Origin: Acinetobacter sp. CFCC 10889
GTDB taxonomy: Bacteria; Pseudomonadota; Gammaproteobacteria; Pseudomonadales; Moraxellaceae
Length of the DNA: 64,000 nucleotides
Direction of reading: 5' to 3'
Assembly (NCBI RefSeq): GCF_003268395.1
Contig: NZ_LQXQ01000003.1
Location: 86,004 to 150,003, forward strand
Part shown: positions 47,727-55,992 of the stretch, piece by piece
Position numbering within the stretch: position 1 is the stretch's first letter
How the letters are laid out: each line of letters opens with the position of its first letter
The notes under the pieces: generated by a model
The model's database searches: none
Seen by the model: only the letters and a program-made list of their open reading frames with translations
Told to the model about the DNA's origin: nothing
Position numbers and translations under genes: made by a program

Positions 47727-48185
47727 ATGCAACAGATTTGTGATTTATATTTCCCCAAAGCACTAGACGATTATTCGCCTTTGCAATATTTACACATTTT
47801 TCATTCCGATTTTATTTATGACCCGAAGCAGCAATATATGGGGTATTTAAATGTAAATGTACGTCGTATTGCACTGGTCAATTTTGTTATGGAATTTCGC
47901 AAAAGAAAAATGCAAATTTACAATGTGCCTGTGCAGTATCGTGACAGTAAAAATTTAAGTCAGGATGAAGCATTTGAGTGTGCATTGAAACAGATTGATC
48001 TGGAAAAGAATCAAATTGTTAAAACTAATGTGGGTGATTCCCCTGTTATCTGGCGCTTCCCCCTTATTTTTATGAATGGTGAAGAAAAAACAGGTGCGGG
48101 TGTAAGTGTAGACAAGCTGGATGGTCATATATGGACTCAAGATGAGTCAGAAGAATATTTTTATGATTTTAATGGAGTGATTTAA
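47727..48185 (+). CDS. Hypothetical protein
   Basis: 152 residues (MQQICDLYFPKALDDYSPLQ). Soluble; no signal peptide or motif I recognise. Start at 47727 because the open frame upstream begins inside the tRNA terminator (47655-47678). It lies between the tRNA genes and the ABC transporter. Confidence 0.55.
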   Translation: MQQICDLYFPKALDDYSPLQYLHIFHSDFIYDPKQQYMGYLNVNVRRIALVNFVMEFRKRKMQIYNVPVQYRDSKNLSQDEAFECALKQIDLEKNQIVKTNVGDSPVIWRFPLIFMNGEEKTGAGVSVDKLDGHIWTQDESEEYFYDFNGVI

Positions 48186-48403
48186 TTTTTCAGCCTGTGA
48201 TCGACATAAAATATTTTAAATATTCATCTAAAAGTACAAATGACATCTATTTTTCAATTTGAGAAAAGTTTATCAGATAACAATATTTATTGAGGAAAAA
48301 TAAGCACTGTAAGATCGTCCCAACTCACTTTTTTTGCTTTAGCACAAAGCATAACAAAAACATTTGGACGAATTCTTTGAACTGGCAATATATCTACAGT
48401 GTG

Positions 48404-49036
48404 ATGCCACAGTTTGTTTCAGCAACTCTGACGACACTCAAAATTTCAATGATTAGCATCATACTTGCCATAGTGGTTGGTTTAATTTGCAGTGTCTTAA
48501 TCACGTATAAAATCAAGATATTAAACAAAATAGCCAAAGTTTATATCGAAATATCACGTAATACACCGCTACTTATTCAGCTCTTTTTTCTCTACTACGG
48601 TCTACCAAAACTTGGCATTAAAATTGATGGTTTTACTTGTGGTGTGATTGGGCTGACTTTCCTTGGTGGAAGTTATATGGCGGAAGCTTTTCGAGCAGGT
48701 TTGCAAGCTGTTGCAAAAGGGCAAATAGATTCAGGGGAAAGCATCGGGTTAAGTCCCATACAAGTTTTTCAATACGTTATTTTTCCGCAAGCTTTAGCTG
48801 TTTCGATTCCTGCGATTGGTGCAAATTGTTTATTCCTCATTAAAGAAAGTTCTGTGGTCAGTGCTATCGCTGTAGTGGAATTATTATTTGTCACCAAAGA
48901 CTTGATTGGTATGGATTACAAAACCACCGAAGCATTATTTCTGTTGATTATGTCTTACCTAATTATTTTATTACCTGTGTCCATTCTCACCAGTTATTTG
49001 GAATATCGTAGTCGGAAGGTGAGCCATGGAGTTTAA
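48404..49036 (+). CDS. Polar amino acid ABC permease 1
   Basis: About 211 residues from ATG 48404. It is a HisM/GltJ-type permease with the EAA-loop region (SGESIGLSPIQVFQYVIFPQ). The N-terminal family motif appears just before this ATG (NSLNWQYIYS), where the frame stays open to a TTG at 48290 but no ATG or GTG with a ribosome site is present; the true start is unclear. Overlaps the next permease by 11 nt. Confidence 0.8.
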   Translation: MPQFVSATLTTLKISMISIILAIVVGLICSVLITYKIKILNKIAKVYIEISRNTPLLIQLFFLYYGLPKLGIKIDGFTCGVIGLTFLGGSYMAEAFRAGLQAVAKGQIDSGESIGLSPIQVFQYVIFPQALAVSIPAIGANCLFLIKESSVVSAIAVVELLFVTKDLIGMDYKTTEALFLLIMSYLIILLPVSILTSYLEYRSRKVSHGV

Positions 49037-49697
49037 TTACCTATTTCAGCCAGATCATCTCTATCGCTTGCTACAAGGTTTATGGATCACTGCAAAAATT
49101 GCTTTTATTTCCGTATTTTTTTCAGCGATTTTTGGCACGGTTTTCGGGGTGATTATGACCTCAAAAAACCTATTCATTAAAAGTTTGTGTCGTCTGTATT
49201 TAGAAATCATCCGAATCATTCCTATTCTCGTTTTACTGTTTGTTTTCTACTTTGGTTTTGCCACTTGGTTTAACTGGCAGTTTTCAGCTGTGGTGGTATG
49301 TATTGTGGTTTTTGTGCTGTGGGGGACTGCGGAAATGGGGGATTTGGTTCGAGCTGCGATTACGTCTATAGATCAGCATCAGCGAGATTCCGCGTATGCA
49401 TTGGGTTTAAGCCAGAATCAAACATTATTGTATGTAGTTTTTCCGCAAAGCCTGAAACGGGTTACACCAGGGGCAATTAATCTATTCACACGGATGGTAA
49501 AAACCAGTTCATTGGCAGTACTGATCGGGGTGGTGGAAGTGATTAAAGTCGGACAGCAAATTATTGAAAATTCATTGTTAATTGTTCCGAATGCTTCGCT
49601 GTGGATTTATGGTTTGATCTTTATTTTATATTTTCTGATTTGCTATCCCTTATCACGTTTGGCGACACATTTAGAAAAAGTTTGGGAGACACCATGA
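49026..49697 (+). CDS. Polar amino acid ABC permease 2
   Basis: 223 residues, five membrane segments, EAA loop [20 protein letters not shown]. It forms the channel with permease 1. The stop overlaps the ATPase start by 4 nt (ATGA). Confidence 0.88.
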   Translation: MEFNYLFQPDHLYRLLQGLWITAKIAFISVFFSAIFGTVFGVIMTSKNLFIKSLCRLYLEIIRIIPILVLLFVFYFGFATWFNWQFSAVVVCIVVFVLWGTAEMGDLVRAAITSIDQHQRDSAYALGLSQNQTLLYVVFPQSLKRVTPGAINLFTRMVKTSSLAVLIGVVEVIKVGQQIIENSLLIVPNASLWIYGLIFILYFLICYPLSRLATHLEKVWETP

Positions 49698-50425
49698 CTT
49701 TGTTATCTATACAAGATTTACAGAAATCATTTGCAGAAAGTCATATTTTACAAGGCATTGATTTGGACGTAAAACAAGGTGAAGTGGTGGTGATTCTCGG
49801 TCCATCAGGTTGTGGGAAAAGCACCTTATTGCGTTGTATTAATGGCTTGGAGAAAATTCAAAGTGGGACGATTCATTTACAAGGTTCAGGTGTTCTAGGT
49901 ACAGATTTACCTTGGGTTAATGTTCGTCAAAAAATCGGCATGGTGTTTCAAAACTATGAACTTTTTGGACATATGAATGTGATTGATAACATTCTTCTTG
50001 GTCCGCTTAAAGTTCAAAAAAGAAGTCGTGCTGAAGCGGAAAAAGTCGCAGATGAGTTGTTAAAGCGGGTCGGATTGTATGAGCGAAAGCAAGATTATCC
50101 ACGACAACTATCAGGTGGACAGAAGCAACGAATCGCCATCGTGCGTTCATTAGTGATGCAACCGCAGGTCATTCTTTTAGATGAAATTACCGCGGCTTTA
50201 GACCCTGAAATGGTACGCGAAGTTTTAGACGTGGTTTTAAAACTTGCCCATGAGGGAATGACCATGCTGATCGTTACGCATGAAATGTCATTTGCTCGAA
50301 AGGTCGCAGATCGGATTATTTTTATGGATAAGGGCAAAATTATTGAACAAGCTACGCCTGAGCAATTTTTTGAGCATCCACAAACTGAACGTGCCAAAGC
50401 CTTTTTAAATATGTTGAATTATTAG
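49694..50425 (+). CDS. Polar amino acid ABC ATPase
   Basis: 243 residues. Walker [11 protein letters not shown]-loop VFQNYELF, signature LSGGQKQR, Walker [12 protein letters not shown] and switch His (TLVIVTHE-type LIVTHEM) are all intact. Drives the two permeases. Confidence 0.93.
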   Translation: MTLLSIQDLQKSFAESHILQGIDLDVKQGEVVVILGPSGCGKSTLLRCINGLEKIQSGTIHLQGSGVLGTDLPWVNVRQKIGMVFQNYELFGHMNVIDNILLGPLKVQKRSRAEAEKVADELLKRVGLYERKQDYPRQLSGGQKQRIAIVRSLVMQPQVILLDEITAALDPEMVREVLDVVLKLAHEGMTMLIVTHEMSFARKVADRIIFMDKGKIIEQATPEQFFEHPQTERAKAFLNMLNY

Positions 50426-50478
50426 TTTTATCGCGAAACCGATATTGTAAATTTTGTGTGAATAATAGGATGAAAATA

Positions 50479-51342
50479 ATGAATTTATCTTTAAAAAATC
50501 TTAGTCATGTATTGGCTGCAACAGTTTTGAGTTTGGGTTTGGTGGCATGTAATAAAAATGCACCGACAGCGGAGAAAAAAGCTGAGACTGAAACAAACGT
50601 ATCAAGCATTGAGCAAATTAAGAAAAATGGTGTGGTGCGCATCGGGGTATTTAGTGATAAACCACCTTTTGGTTATTTGGATGCACAAGGTAAAAACCAA
50701 GGCTTTGATGTGGAAATTGCCAAGCATGTTGCTAAAGACTTATTGGGTGATGAAAACAAAGTTGAGTTCGTACTCACTGAAGCGGCAAATCGTGTGGAAT
50801 ATTTAAAAGCCAATAAAGTTGATATTATTTTTGCTAATTTCACAGTAACGCCTGAGCGTAAAGAAGTTGTTGATTTTGCGAAACCTTATTTAAAAGTATC
50901 TTTGGGAGTGGTTTCTCCAAAAGCCAAGCCGATCACGGATATTGCACAATTGAAAGATCAAACCTTGTTGGTGAATAAAGGCACAACAGCAGATTCATTC
51001 TTCACAAAATCACATCCTGAAATTAAGTTGCAAAAATACGAGCAAAATACCGAAACCTTTGATGCACTGAAAGATGGTCGTGGCGTGGCTTTAGCACATG
51101 ACAATCTATTGGTACTGGCTTGGGCAAAAGAGAATCCAAACTATACAGTAGGCATTACCAGTCTAGGTCAGCATGATTTGATCGCACCTGCGGTGAAAAA
51201 GGGCGATAAAGCATTGTTGGATTGGCTCAATCAAGATTTAGAAAAATTATCTAAAGAAGGTGTTATTCAACAAGCCTATGAAAAAACCTTAAAACCAGTT
51301 TATGGTGATACGATTGATCCGAAAGATTTGTTGGTGGAGTAA
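50479..51342 (+). CDS. Amino acid-binding lipoprotein (CjaA/PEB1-like)
   Basis: About 287 residues. Lipobox GLVAC (signal MNLSLKNLSHVLAATVLSLG). Family 3 solute-binding protein with PPFGYLDAQGKNQGFDVEIA and FANFTVTPERKEVVDFAKPY. It resembles cysteine- or acidic-amino-acid-binding proteins; the ligand is not settled by sequence. ATG 50479 has AGGA 8 nt upstream. Last gene of the transporter unit, followed by a terminator. Confidence 0.85.
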   Translation: MNLSLKNLSHVLAATVLSLGLVACNKNAPTAEKKAETETNVSSIEQIKKNGVVRIGVFSDKPPFGYLDAQGKNQGFDVEIAKHVAKDLLGDENKVEFVLTEAANRVEYLKANKVDIIFANFTVTPERKEVVDFAKPYLKVSLGVVSPKAKPITDIAQLKDQTLLVNKGTTADSFFTKSHPEIKLQKYEQNTETFDALKDGRGVALAHDNLLVLAWAKENPNYTVGITSLGQHDLIAPAVKKGDKALLDWLNQDLEKLSKEGVIQQAYEKTLKPVYGDTIDPKDLLVE

Positions 51343-51371
51343 TTGAACAGATCGTGTTGAATTTACTATTT

Positions 51372-51396
51372 ACCGTGCAAAATGCACGGTTTTTTG
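51372..51396 (+). terminator. Terminator of ABC transporter unit
   Basis: Perfect ACCGTGCA/TGCACGGT stem with AAA loop, then T6. Confidence 0.88.
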
Positions 51397-51470
51397 ATAT
51401 TGGAAGATTTTGTCTTTATGCTAGTTTAAAAATCTGAATAATAAATACATAGCCAGTTCAAAAAGAAAAT

Positions 51471-52301
51471 ATGATGAAAATAAATACAATTTGCAAAAGC
51501 ATAGTTATTTCAGTATTAGGATTAAGTATTACGGGCTGTTCATGTGGATTGTTCTCCAAAAGTACAGGCTGTACGGCTGTAATGGTGACAGGGTTAATTG
51601 TAACTGCACCTGTACTTGTTCCCTATTACGGTGCTAAAAAGCTGGTTGATGATCAAAAACAACAAAAAACAGATAAAGATTTGATACGTGATGTAACCTT
51701 AGGAAATGATCGGGACAGCTTAGAAAAAGTCGTTTTAGGACAGATTTCCTATCATACTTCGGTTGAGAAACGTATAGAAATGGATCGTCTAGCAGCACAA
51801 AAGCTTATTGAGTATGATGTGCCTCAAAGTCAAAACTGGACTGAAAATGGCTTAACTGCCATGATTTTGGCGTATCACAATCAAAGCTATCAACATGTAG
51901 ATGAAGAAAAATTTGATCAATATTCCATAAGAGCTTGGGAGCTTTACTTACAGCACCGCCAAGCCAATTATAGTTATTATCGTGGTTCGCATGATTTTTC
52001 GGATGTCACGGAAAATTATTATTTAGTCAAAAATAAATTGCTCAAAGCAAACTCTGCGCCTGAAAAAGCACTCCCTATTTTCAAGCAATGCTTACAAGAT
52101 CCAATGTGGTCGATGGCTGAGGCAAATAGTGATGGAAATGATGGATATTTACCCTGTAAGTATGCCTTAAAATATTATAATCGTAAGTTTTTTAAATATG
52201 ACAATGCCAATCAAGAGGTTTTAGATGAGATCGAACGGCAATATAAAGAGAATCTAGAAAAACGACATCAGCAATTAAAACGAGAGGGTGTGATTGCCTA
52301 A
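51471..52301 (+). CDS. Hypothetical lipoprotein
   Basis: 276 residues. Lipobox SITGC with Cys near 23; a short hydrophobic stretch (37-50, AVMVTGLIVTAPVL) follows. Helical body rich in Gln, Lys and Tyr (YKENLEKRHQQLKREGVIA end). Family not recognised. It lies between the ABC unit and the third tRNA-Arg. Confidence 0.6.
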   Translation: MMKINTICKSIVISVLGLSITGCSCGLFSKSTGCTAVMVTGLIVTAPVLVPYYGAKKLVDDQKQQKTDKDLIRDVTLGNDRDSLEKVVLGQISYHTSVEKRIEMDRLAAQKLIEYDVPQSQNWTENGLTAMILAYHNQSYQHVDEEKFDQYSIRAWELYLQHRQANYSYYRGSHDFSDVTENYYLVKNKLLKANSAPEKALPIFKQCLQDPMWSMAEANSDGNDGYLPCKYALKYYNRKFFKYDNANQEVLDEIERQYKENLEKRHQQLKREGVIA

Positions 52302-52475
52302 AGAGTATGACCATATAAGTTCACACGAAAATGAATAAACAAGAGGTTATATTTTATTGAAGTTAAATTTCTTCTGCATTTATTATAAAAGTAAAACATT
52401 TGTATAAATTAGCAACAGTATAGCAAAATTGTGCTTATTTCCTAAACATACAGTCTAAAAAGATAGATAAAAGAC

Positions 52476-52503
52476 TTTTCAATAAAGTGAAAAGGCGTAT
52501 AAT
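52476..52503 (+). promoter_or_regulatory. Promoter of tRNA-Arg copy 3
   Basis: TTTTCA (weak), 16 bp, perfect TATAAT (52498-52503), 18 bp before the tRNA 5' end. Confidence 0.55.
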
Positions 52504-52521
52504 GCGTCCCATCAAGACGTC

Positions 52522-52598
52522 GCGCTCATAGCTCAGCTGGATAGAGCACTTGGCTACGAACTAAGGGGTCGGGAGTTCGAATCTCTCTGAGCGCACCA
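52522..52598 (+). tRNA. tRNA-Arg (ACG), copy 3
   Basis: 77 nt, identical to the copies at 47439 and 47566, anticodon ACG, CCA encoded. The terminator downstream is close to that of copy 2, suggesting duplication with flank. Confidence 0.95.
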
Positions 52599-52630
52599 AC
52601 TTGATCATCGGAAGATGTAAACTTGACAAG

Positions 52631-52655
52631 AAACCGCTTTATAGCGGTTTTTTTG
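52631..52655 (+). terminator. Terminator of tRNA-Arg copy 3
   Basis: AAACCGC/GCGGTTT stem with TTTATA loop and T run. Confidence 0.85.
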
Positions 52656-52687
52656 TGTCTGAAAATTATTATATTATTCAATCAGTA

Positions 52688-53263
52688 TCATTCAACTTTT
52701 TCTAGCTGATCAGTGTCTTCAAGCTCGGGAGCTTCATACTCTTTCGCATGCTCAAGCTGAGAAATATCCATTTTAATATTTTCTGCAAGTACGACACTAC
52801 GTCCAAACATTCGTCCAAAAATGACACGACAGGAAAGTTCTTTAGGCAAGGTTTTTAATTGCTTAAACTCATAAACACAATTTAGTTGAGAAGCATCATT
52901 TTCAGGACAAATGCTAAATAAAACATCATATTTAAAATGATGATTCTCATAAACAATCGGGTTATCTTCAAATTCATTTGCAGCAATAGAGCCTGTGACT
53001 TCAAATTGGTCATTCACTGGGCATTTAAAGTGGGCATAATGAAAGCGATATTCATCATAAATTTTATGTAATGGTTTTTCACTCAAGGCTGTAGCGTTAA
53101 ACATGAGATAACCATGACGATTTAATTCGGGTATATTTTGTGGTGGTACAAAAGTATATTTCGGTTCAAGCGTAATAGGGACTTGATATTCAGGCATTTC
53201 TTCACATGCAAGCAATAAAAATGCGCATGTGCTGACTAAATATTGACGGTATCCCTTTAACAT
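52688..53263 (-). CDS. Putative lipoprotein
   Basis: 191 residues. Lipobox FLLLAC (Cys about 20). Four later cysteines (HFKCP, FSICPE, LNCVYE, LSCRVIF) may form disulfides outside the cytoplasm; acidic C-terminus. Lies 16 nt behind the SRPBCC-like gene on the same strand, so likely co-transcribed. Family not recognised. Confidence 0.55.
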   Translation of the reverse strand: MLKGYRQYLVSTCAFLLLACEEMPEYQVPITLEPKYTFVPPQNIPELNRHGYLMFNATALSEKPLHKIYDEYRFHYAHFKCPVNDQFEVTGSIAANEFEDNPIVYENHHFKYDVLFSICPENDASQLNCVYEFKQLKTLPKELSCRVIFGRMFGRSVVLAENIKMDISQLEHAKEYEAPELEDTDQLEKVE

Positions 53264-53278
53264 ATGATCTTTGTCCTA

Positions 53279-54580
53279 TTATTTACTCTGTGCTTTAATT
53301 TTTTGGGTAAAAACAGCATTTCCACCTGCGGCAGGTAACATATCATGATATGGCAAACTACGTGCTGCTCTGAGTAAAAAAGGTGCTTTTTCATCAATTT
53401 TTACTGCTGTGGTTACCCGCATTAATGTTGCTGAACCTTGTGGATTGAGTTGGACTTGTCCTTTGAGATAACGTAAGTCTCCACCATTGGCAAAGAAGTT
53501 ATTTTCATTGTTTTTTGGAAAGTTAAAATGCATTTTAAAATCAAAGGGAATGCTCACAACACCAAGCCCAATGCTGACTTTAATATCGCTATCTTGACCT
53601 TGTGTTGTGACAGGAAAAGTGGTGATTTTCTTAATTTGGCGAGGGAAAACACTTTGATAAGAGGCGGGCTGAAGCCATTTTTGTAATTGTGCAGGTGCTT
53701 CCTTAAATGCTTGATAAGTTGTGGTAAAACGTAAAACTTCACGCCCATGTGTATAAGGTACAGTGGTTGGCAGGTTTAAAATACTGACAGGTTGTCCTGT
53801 CGTTGCACTTAAATCATTAATTTTTTGTAGTTGTGCAGCATTTAGTTTTGGTTCGGGAAATTGACCGGGATTTAAAGCAATCACGCTTTTTGTACCAAAA
53901 CGTTGGCGCAGTGATTCTAGAACAAAAGCTCCTGTACCTGTTGGAATGCCGAGTTTAGCTTCAGGAATTGCATTTAAAATTTGTTTGAATAAGAAACCTT
54001 TAGGTTGACTGGTATCGCCCCATTGGGTCAGTGTTACGAGGGTTTTTTTATCGCCTAGACTAAACCATTCAAGTTTTCCAACGGCATAAGGTAGCGGTGC
54101 ATCAATTACAATCGTGGAAATACTATTGGTGGCGAGCTGGTGTTGCATCACCACATCTTCGTTAAAGTTCAGTACAGGAATCGGTGTGGGAATCGACACA
54201 CGATATTTCATTTGACTGACATTACCTTTTTGCTCAACTAATTTAGCTGTTTTTAGCGTTGGAAATAAGCCTACATATTGTGTGTAATTGCTTAATGTTT
54301 TTGCAAGGTCTTGACTATTTACAGGCAAAATAATAGCCGCAGATGTAAAACGTGCAGTAGGGTTAGGATTGGCTTTTAAGGTCGGTAAACTGGTTGTTGT
54401 TGCAGCATGTGGATAGATAAAAATATCATCTTGCACATAACTTGCGAGCTGTTGTGCATTGTTTTGAAAAGGTTTTAGACTACTTGGAATGTTGTCTGTC
54501 CATGTTACGATTTGGGCAAAACTAAATGAACTTACGCTGAAGCAAAGTAGCATACATGCAGTTTGTTGAATACGTGTCAT
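53279..54580 (-). CDS. Exported protein with SRPBCC/START-like domain
   Basis: 433 residues. Signal peptide (MTRIQQTACMLLCFSVSSFS, FA|Q). A region about 85-220 (YVGLFPTLKTAKLVEQKGNV, NFNEDVVMQHQ, TLTQWGDTS) looks like a START/COQ10-type lipid-binding fold; a second similar region follows at about 280-420. Role in outer-membrane lipid handling is guesswork. Exported helical-beta mixture without membrane anchor. Confidence 0.5.
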   Translation of the reverse strand: MTRIQQTACMLLCFSVSSFSFAQIVTWTDNIPSSLKPFQNNAQQLASYVQDDIFIYPHAATTTSLPTLKANPNPTARFTSAAIILPVNSQDLAKTLSNYTQYVGLFPTLKTAKLVEQKGNVSQMKYRVSIPTPIPVLNFNEDVVMQHQLATNSISTIVIDAPLPYAVGKLEWFSLGDKKTLVTLTQWGDTSQPKGFLFKQILNAIPEAKLGIPTGTGAFVLESLRQRFGTKSVIALNPGQFPEPKLNAAQLQKINDLSATTGQPVSILNLPTTVPYTHGREVLRFTTTYQAFKEAPAQLQKWLQPASYQSVFPRQIKKITTFPVTTQGQDSDIKVSIGLGVVSIPFDFKMHFNFPKNNENNFFANGGDLRYLKGQVQLNPQGSATLMRVTTAVKIDEKAPFLLRAARSLPYHDMLPAAGGNAVFTQKIKAQSK

Positions 54581-54754
54581 CCTTGAGTCCTTATTTTTTG
54601 TATTCCGTTTTAGATGGATGTTTTACCTGAAAATGATCAATTTTGAATTGACCTAAACGATAAAATTAAGCAGGTAAATTATCATGAAAATACAGTGCTA
54701 CATGGTATTTCTGGTGTAATATCTTGGCATCGTTAAATTTTGTATTGAAGCACT

Positions 54755-55255
54755 ATGTCAGACACTCAGCCTGCATTATCTGCACGTTATTATCTTAATT
54801 TAGAAGAATCACAAGATGGTTTTAAACTTGCAACTTTAGGTAAAAAGCAAATTTCACGTTTTTTAACTCCTTTGGTAAGTGTTGGAATCATTGGATATGG
54901 CTTGTATTTAGGGATGGCGACAGTTGGGCGTTATTATGTCTTTCTAGGTTTATTCTTTTTGCTTTTGCAAGGTCTAATGCGCTATTGGTTTTTGCCCATG
55001 ATGTTTAAACGTCAGTTTATTAAGTACCAATTTGGCAAAAGTGAACAGGGCATTGAATTATTTCAAGATCATGCAGAAATTTTTTCGAGTGGTCGACCAA
55101 AAAAATCCTTTCAATATAGTGATGTACAGCATTTTATTGAAGGTAAATTGACTTATATGATTGAGTTGAAAAATCGGACTGTGATCATTGTGCCAAAACG
55201 TGCTTTTGCAGATCCAGCAGATCAAACAATATTTACCAATACGTTTAAGAAATAA
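54755..55255 (+). CDS. YcxB-like membrane protein
   Basis: 166 residues. Two membrane helices in the middle (about 36-75) and a cytoplasmic-type C-terminal domain ending KNRTVIIVPKRAFADPADQT, the pattern of the YcxB-like family. Function unknown. Confidence 0.6.
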   Translation: MSDTQPALSARYYLNLEESQDGFKLATLGKKQISRFLTPLVSVGIIGYGLYLGMATVGRYYVFLGLFFLLLQGLMRYWFLPMMFKRQFIKYQFGKSEQGIELFQDHAEIFSSGRPKKSFQYSDVQHFIEGKLTYMIELKNRTVIIVPKRAFADPADQTIFTNTFKK

Positions 55256-55294
55256 TGAGTTGTTAATGTCATTCAGATAGAACAAGGAAAGAAT

Positions 55295-55933
55295 ATGAGT
55301 ACACGTCCATCGAAAATTGTTTGTGTCGGTCGTAGTTATGCGGCACATATCGCTGAGTTGGGAAATGCTACACCAGATCGTCCAGTTTTATTTATTAAAC
55401 CACCAAGCAGTCTAGTTTCTTTGCAAGAGGGTATTTCTTGGAATGAAAATTGGGGCAGTTTGCACCATGAGTGTGAAGTCACTTTACGTATAGATCAACC
55501 TTTAAAAGGTGAAACCAATCCTGAAAAAGCATTGGAAGCGATTGGTGCTGTGACACTCGGTTTGGATTTGACCTTGCGTGATCTTCAAGATGATTTAAAG
55601 AAAAAAGGTCAACCTTGGGAACGAGCAAAAGCCTTTGATGGTTCATGTGTACTGGCTGATTGGGTGAGTATTGATGAAGTGAAAGCATGGGATGCGATCA
55701 CCTTTGAATTTGCTATCAATGATCAAGTGCGCCAGAAAGGTGATACCTCTTTATTGATTTTTGATATTGGTTATTTACTCGCAGACATTAGCCAAGTGTT
55801 CGCGTTAGAGCCCGGTGATGTAGTGATGACAGGTACACCAGCAGGCGTAGGTGCTTTGGCTTCAGGTGATCAGTTGACCATGACGTTGAATGGTCAGAGC
55901 CAAGATTTTGTTTGGAAAACTTTTGTGAAATAA
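55295..55933 (+). CDS. Fumarylacetoacetate hydrolase-family protein
   Basis: 212 residues. FAH fold with metal ligands in HHECEVTLRI (E-x-E) and GLDLTLRDLQ (Asp), and the end GDVVMTGTPAGVG. Family members are acylpyruvases, decarboxylases or hydrolases such as YcgM; the substrate is not clear. AAGGAAAG precedes the ATG. Confidence 0.82.
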   Translation: MSTRPSKIVCVGRSYAAHIAELGNATPDRPVLFIKPPSSLVSLQEGISWNENWGSLHHECEVTLRIDQPLKGETNPEKALEAIGAVTLGLDLTLRDLQDDLKKKGQPWERAKAFDGSCVLADWVSIDEVKAWDAITFEFAINDQVRQKGDTSLLIFDIGYLLADISQVFALEPGDVVMTGTPAGVGALASGDQLTMTLNGQSQDFVWKTFVK

Positions 55934-55961
55934 GCTTGTAAATTATTTTGCAGTCTAAAAA

Positions 55962-55990
55962 CCCTGTCTTGGTTAAGATAGGGCTTTTTT
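55962..55990. terminator. Bidirectional terminator
   Basis: CCCTGTCTT/AAGATAGGG (one G-U pair) with GGTT loop, T6 to the right and A-rich left flank; lies between the FAH gene and the convergent TonB receptor. Confidence 0.82.
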
Positions 55991-55992
55991 GA

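Noticed and set aside
47570..47758. Minus-strand 62-residue ORF ending in REIRTPDPLVRSQVLYPAEL
   Set aside because: It is the complement of tRNA-Arg, a well-known false ORF type.
52302..52475. Extra gene between lipoprotein and tRNA-Arg copy 3
   Set aside because: No frame of useful length and many stops in all frames.
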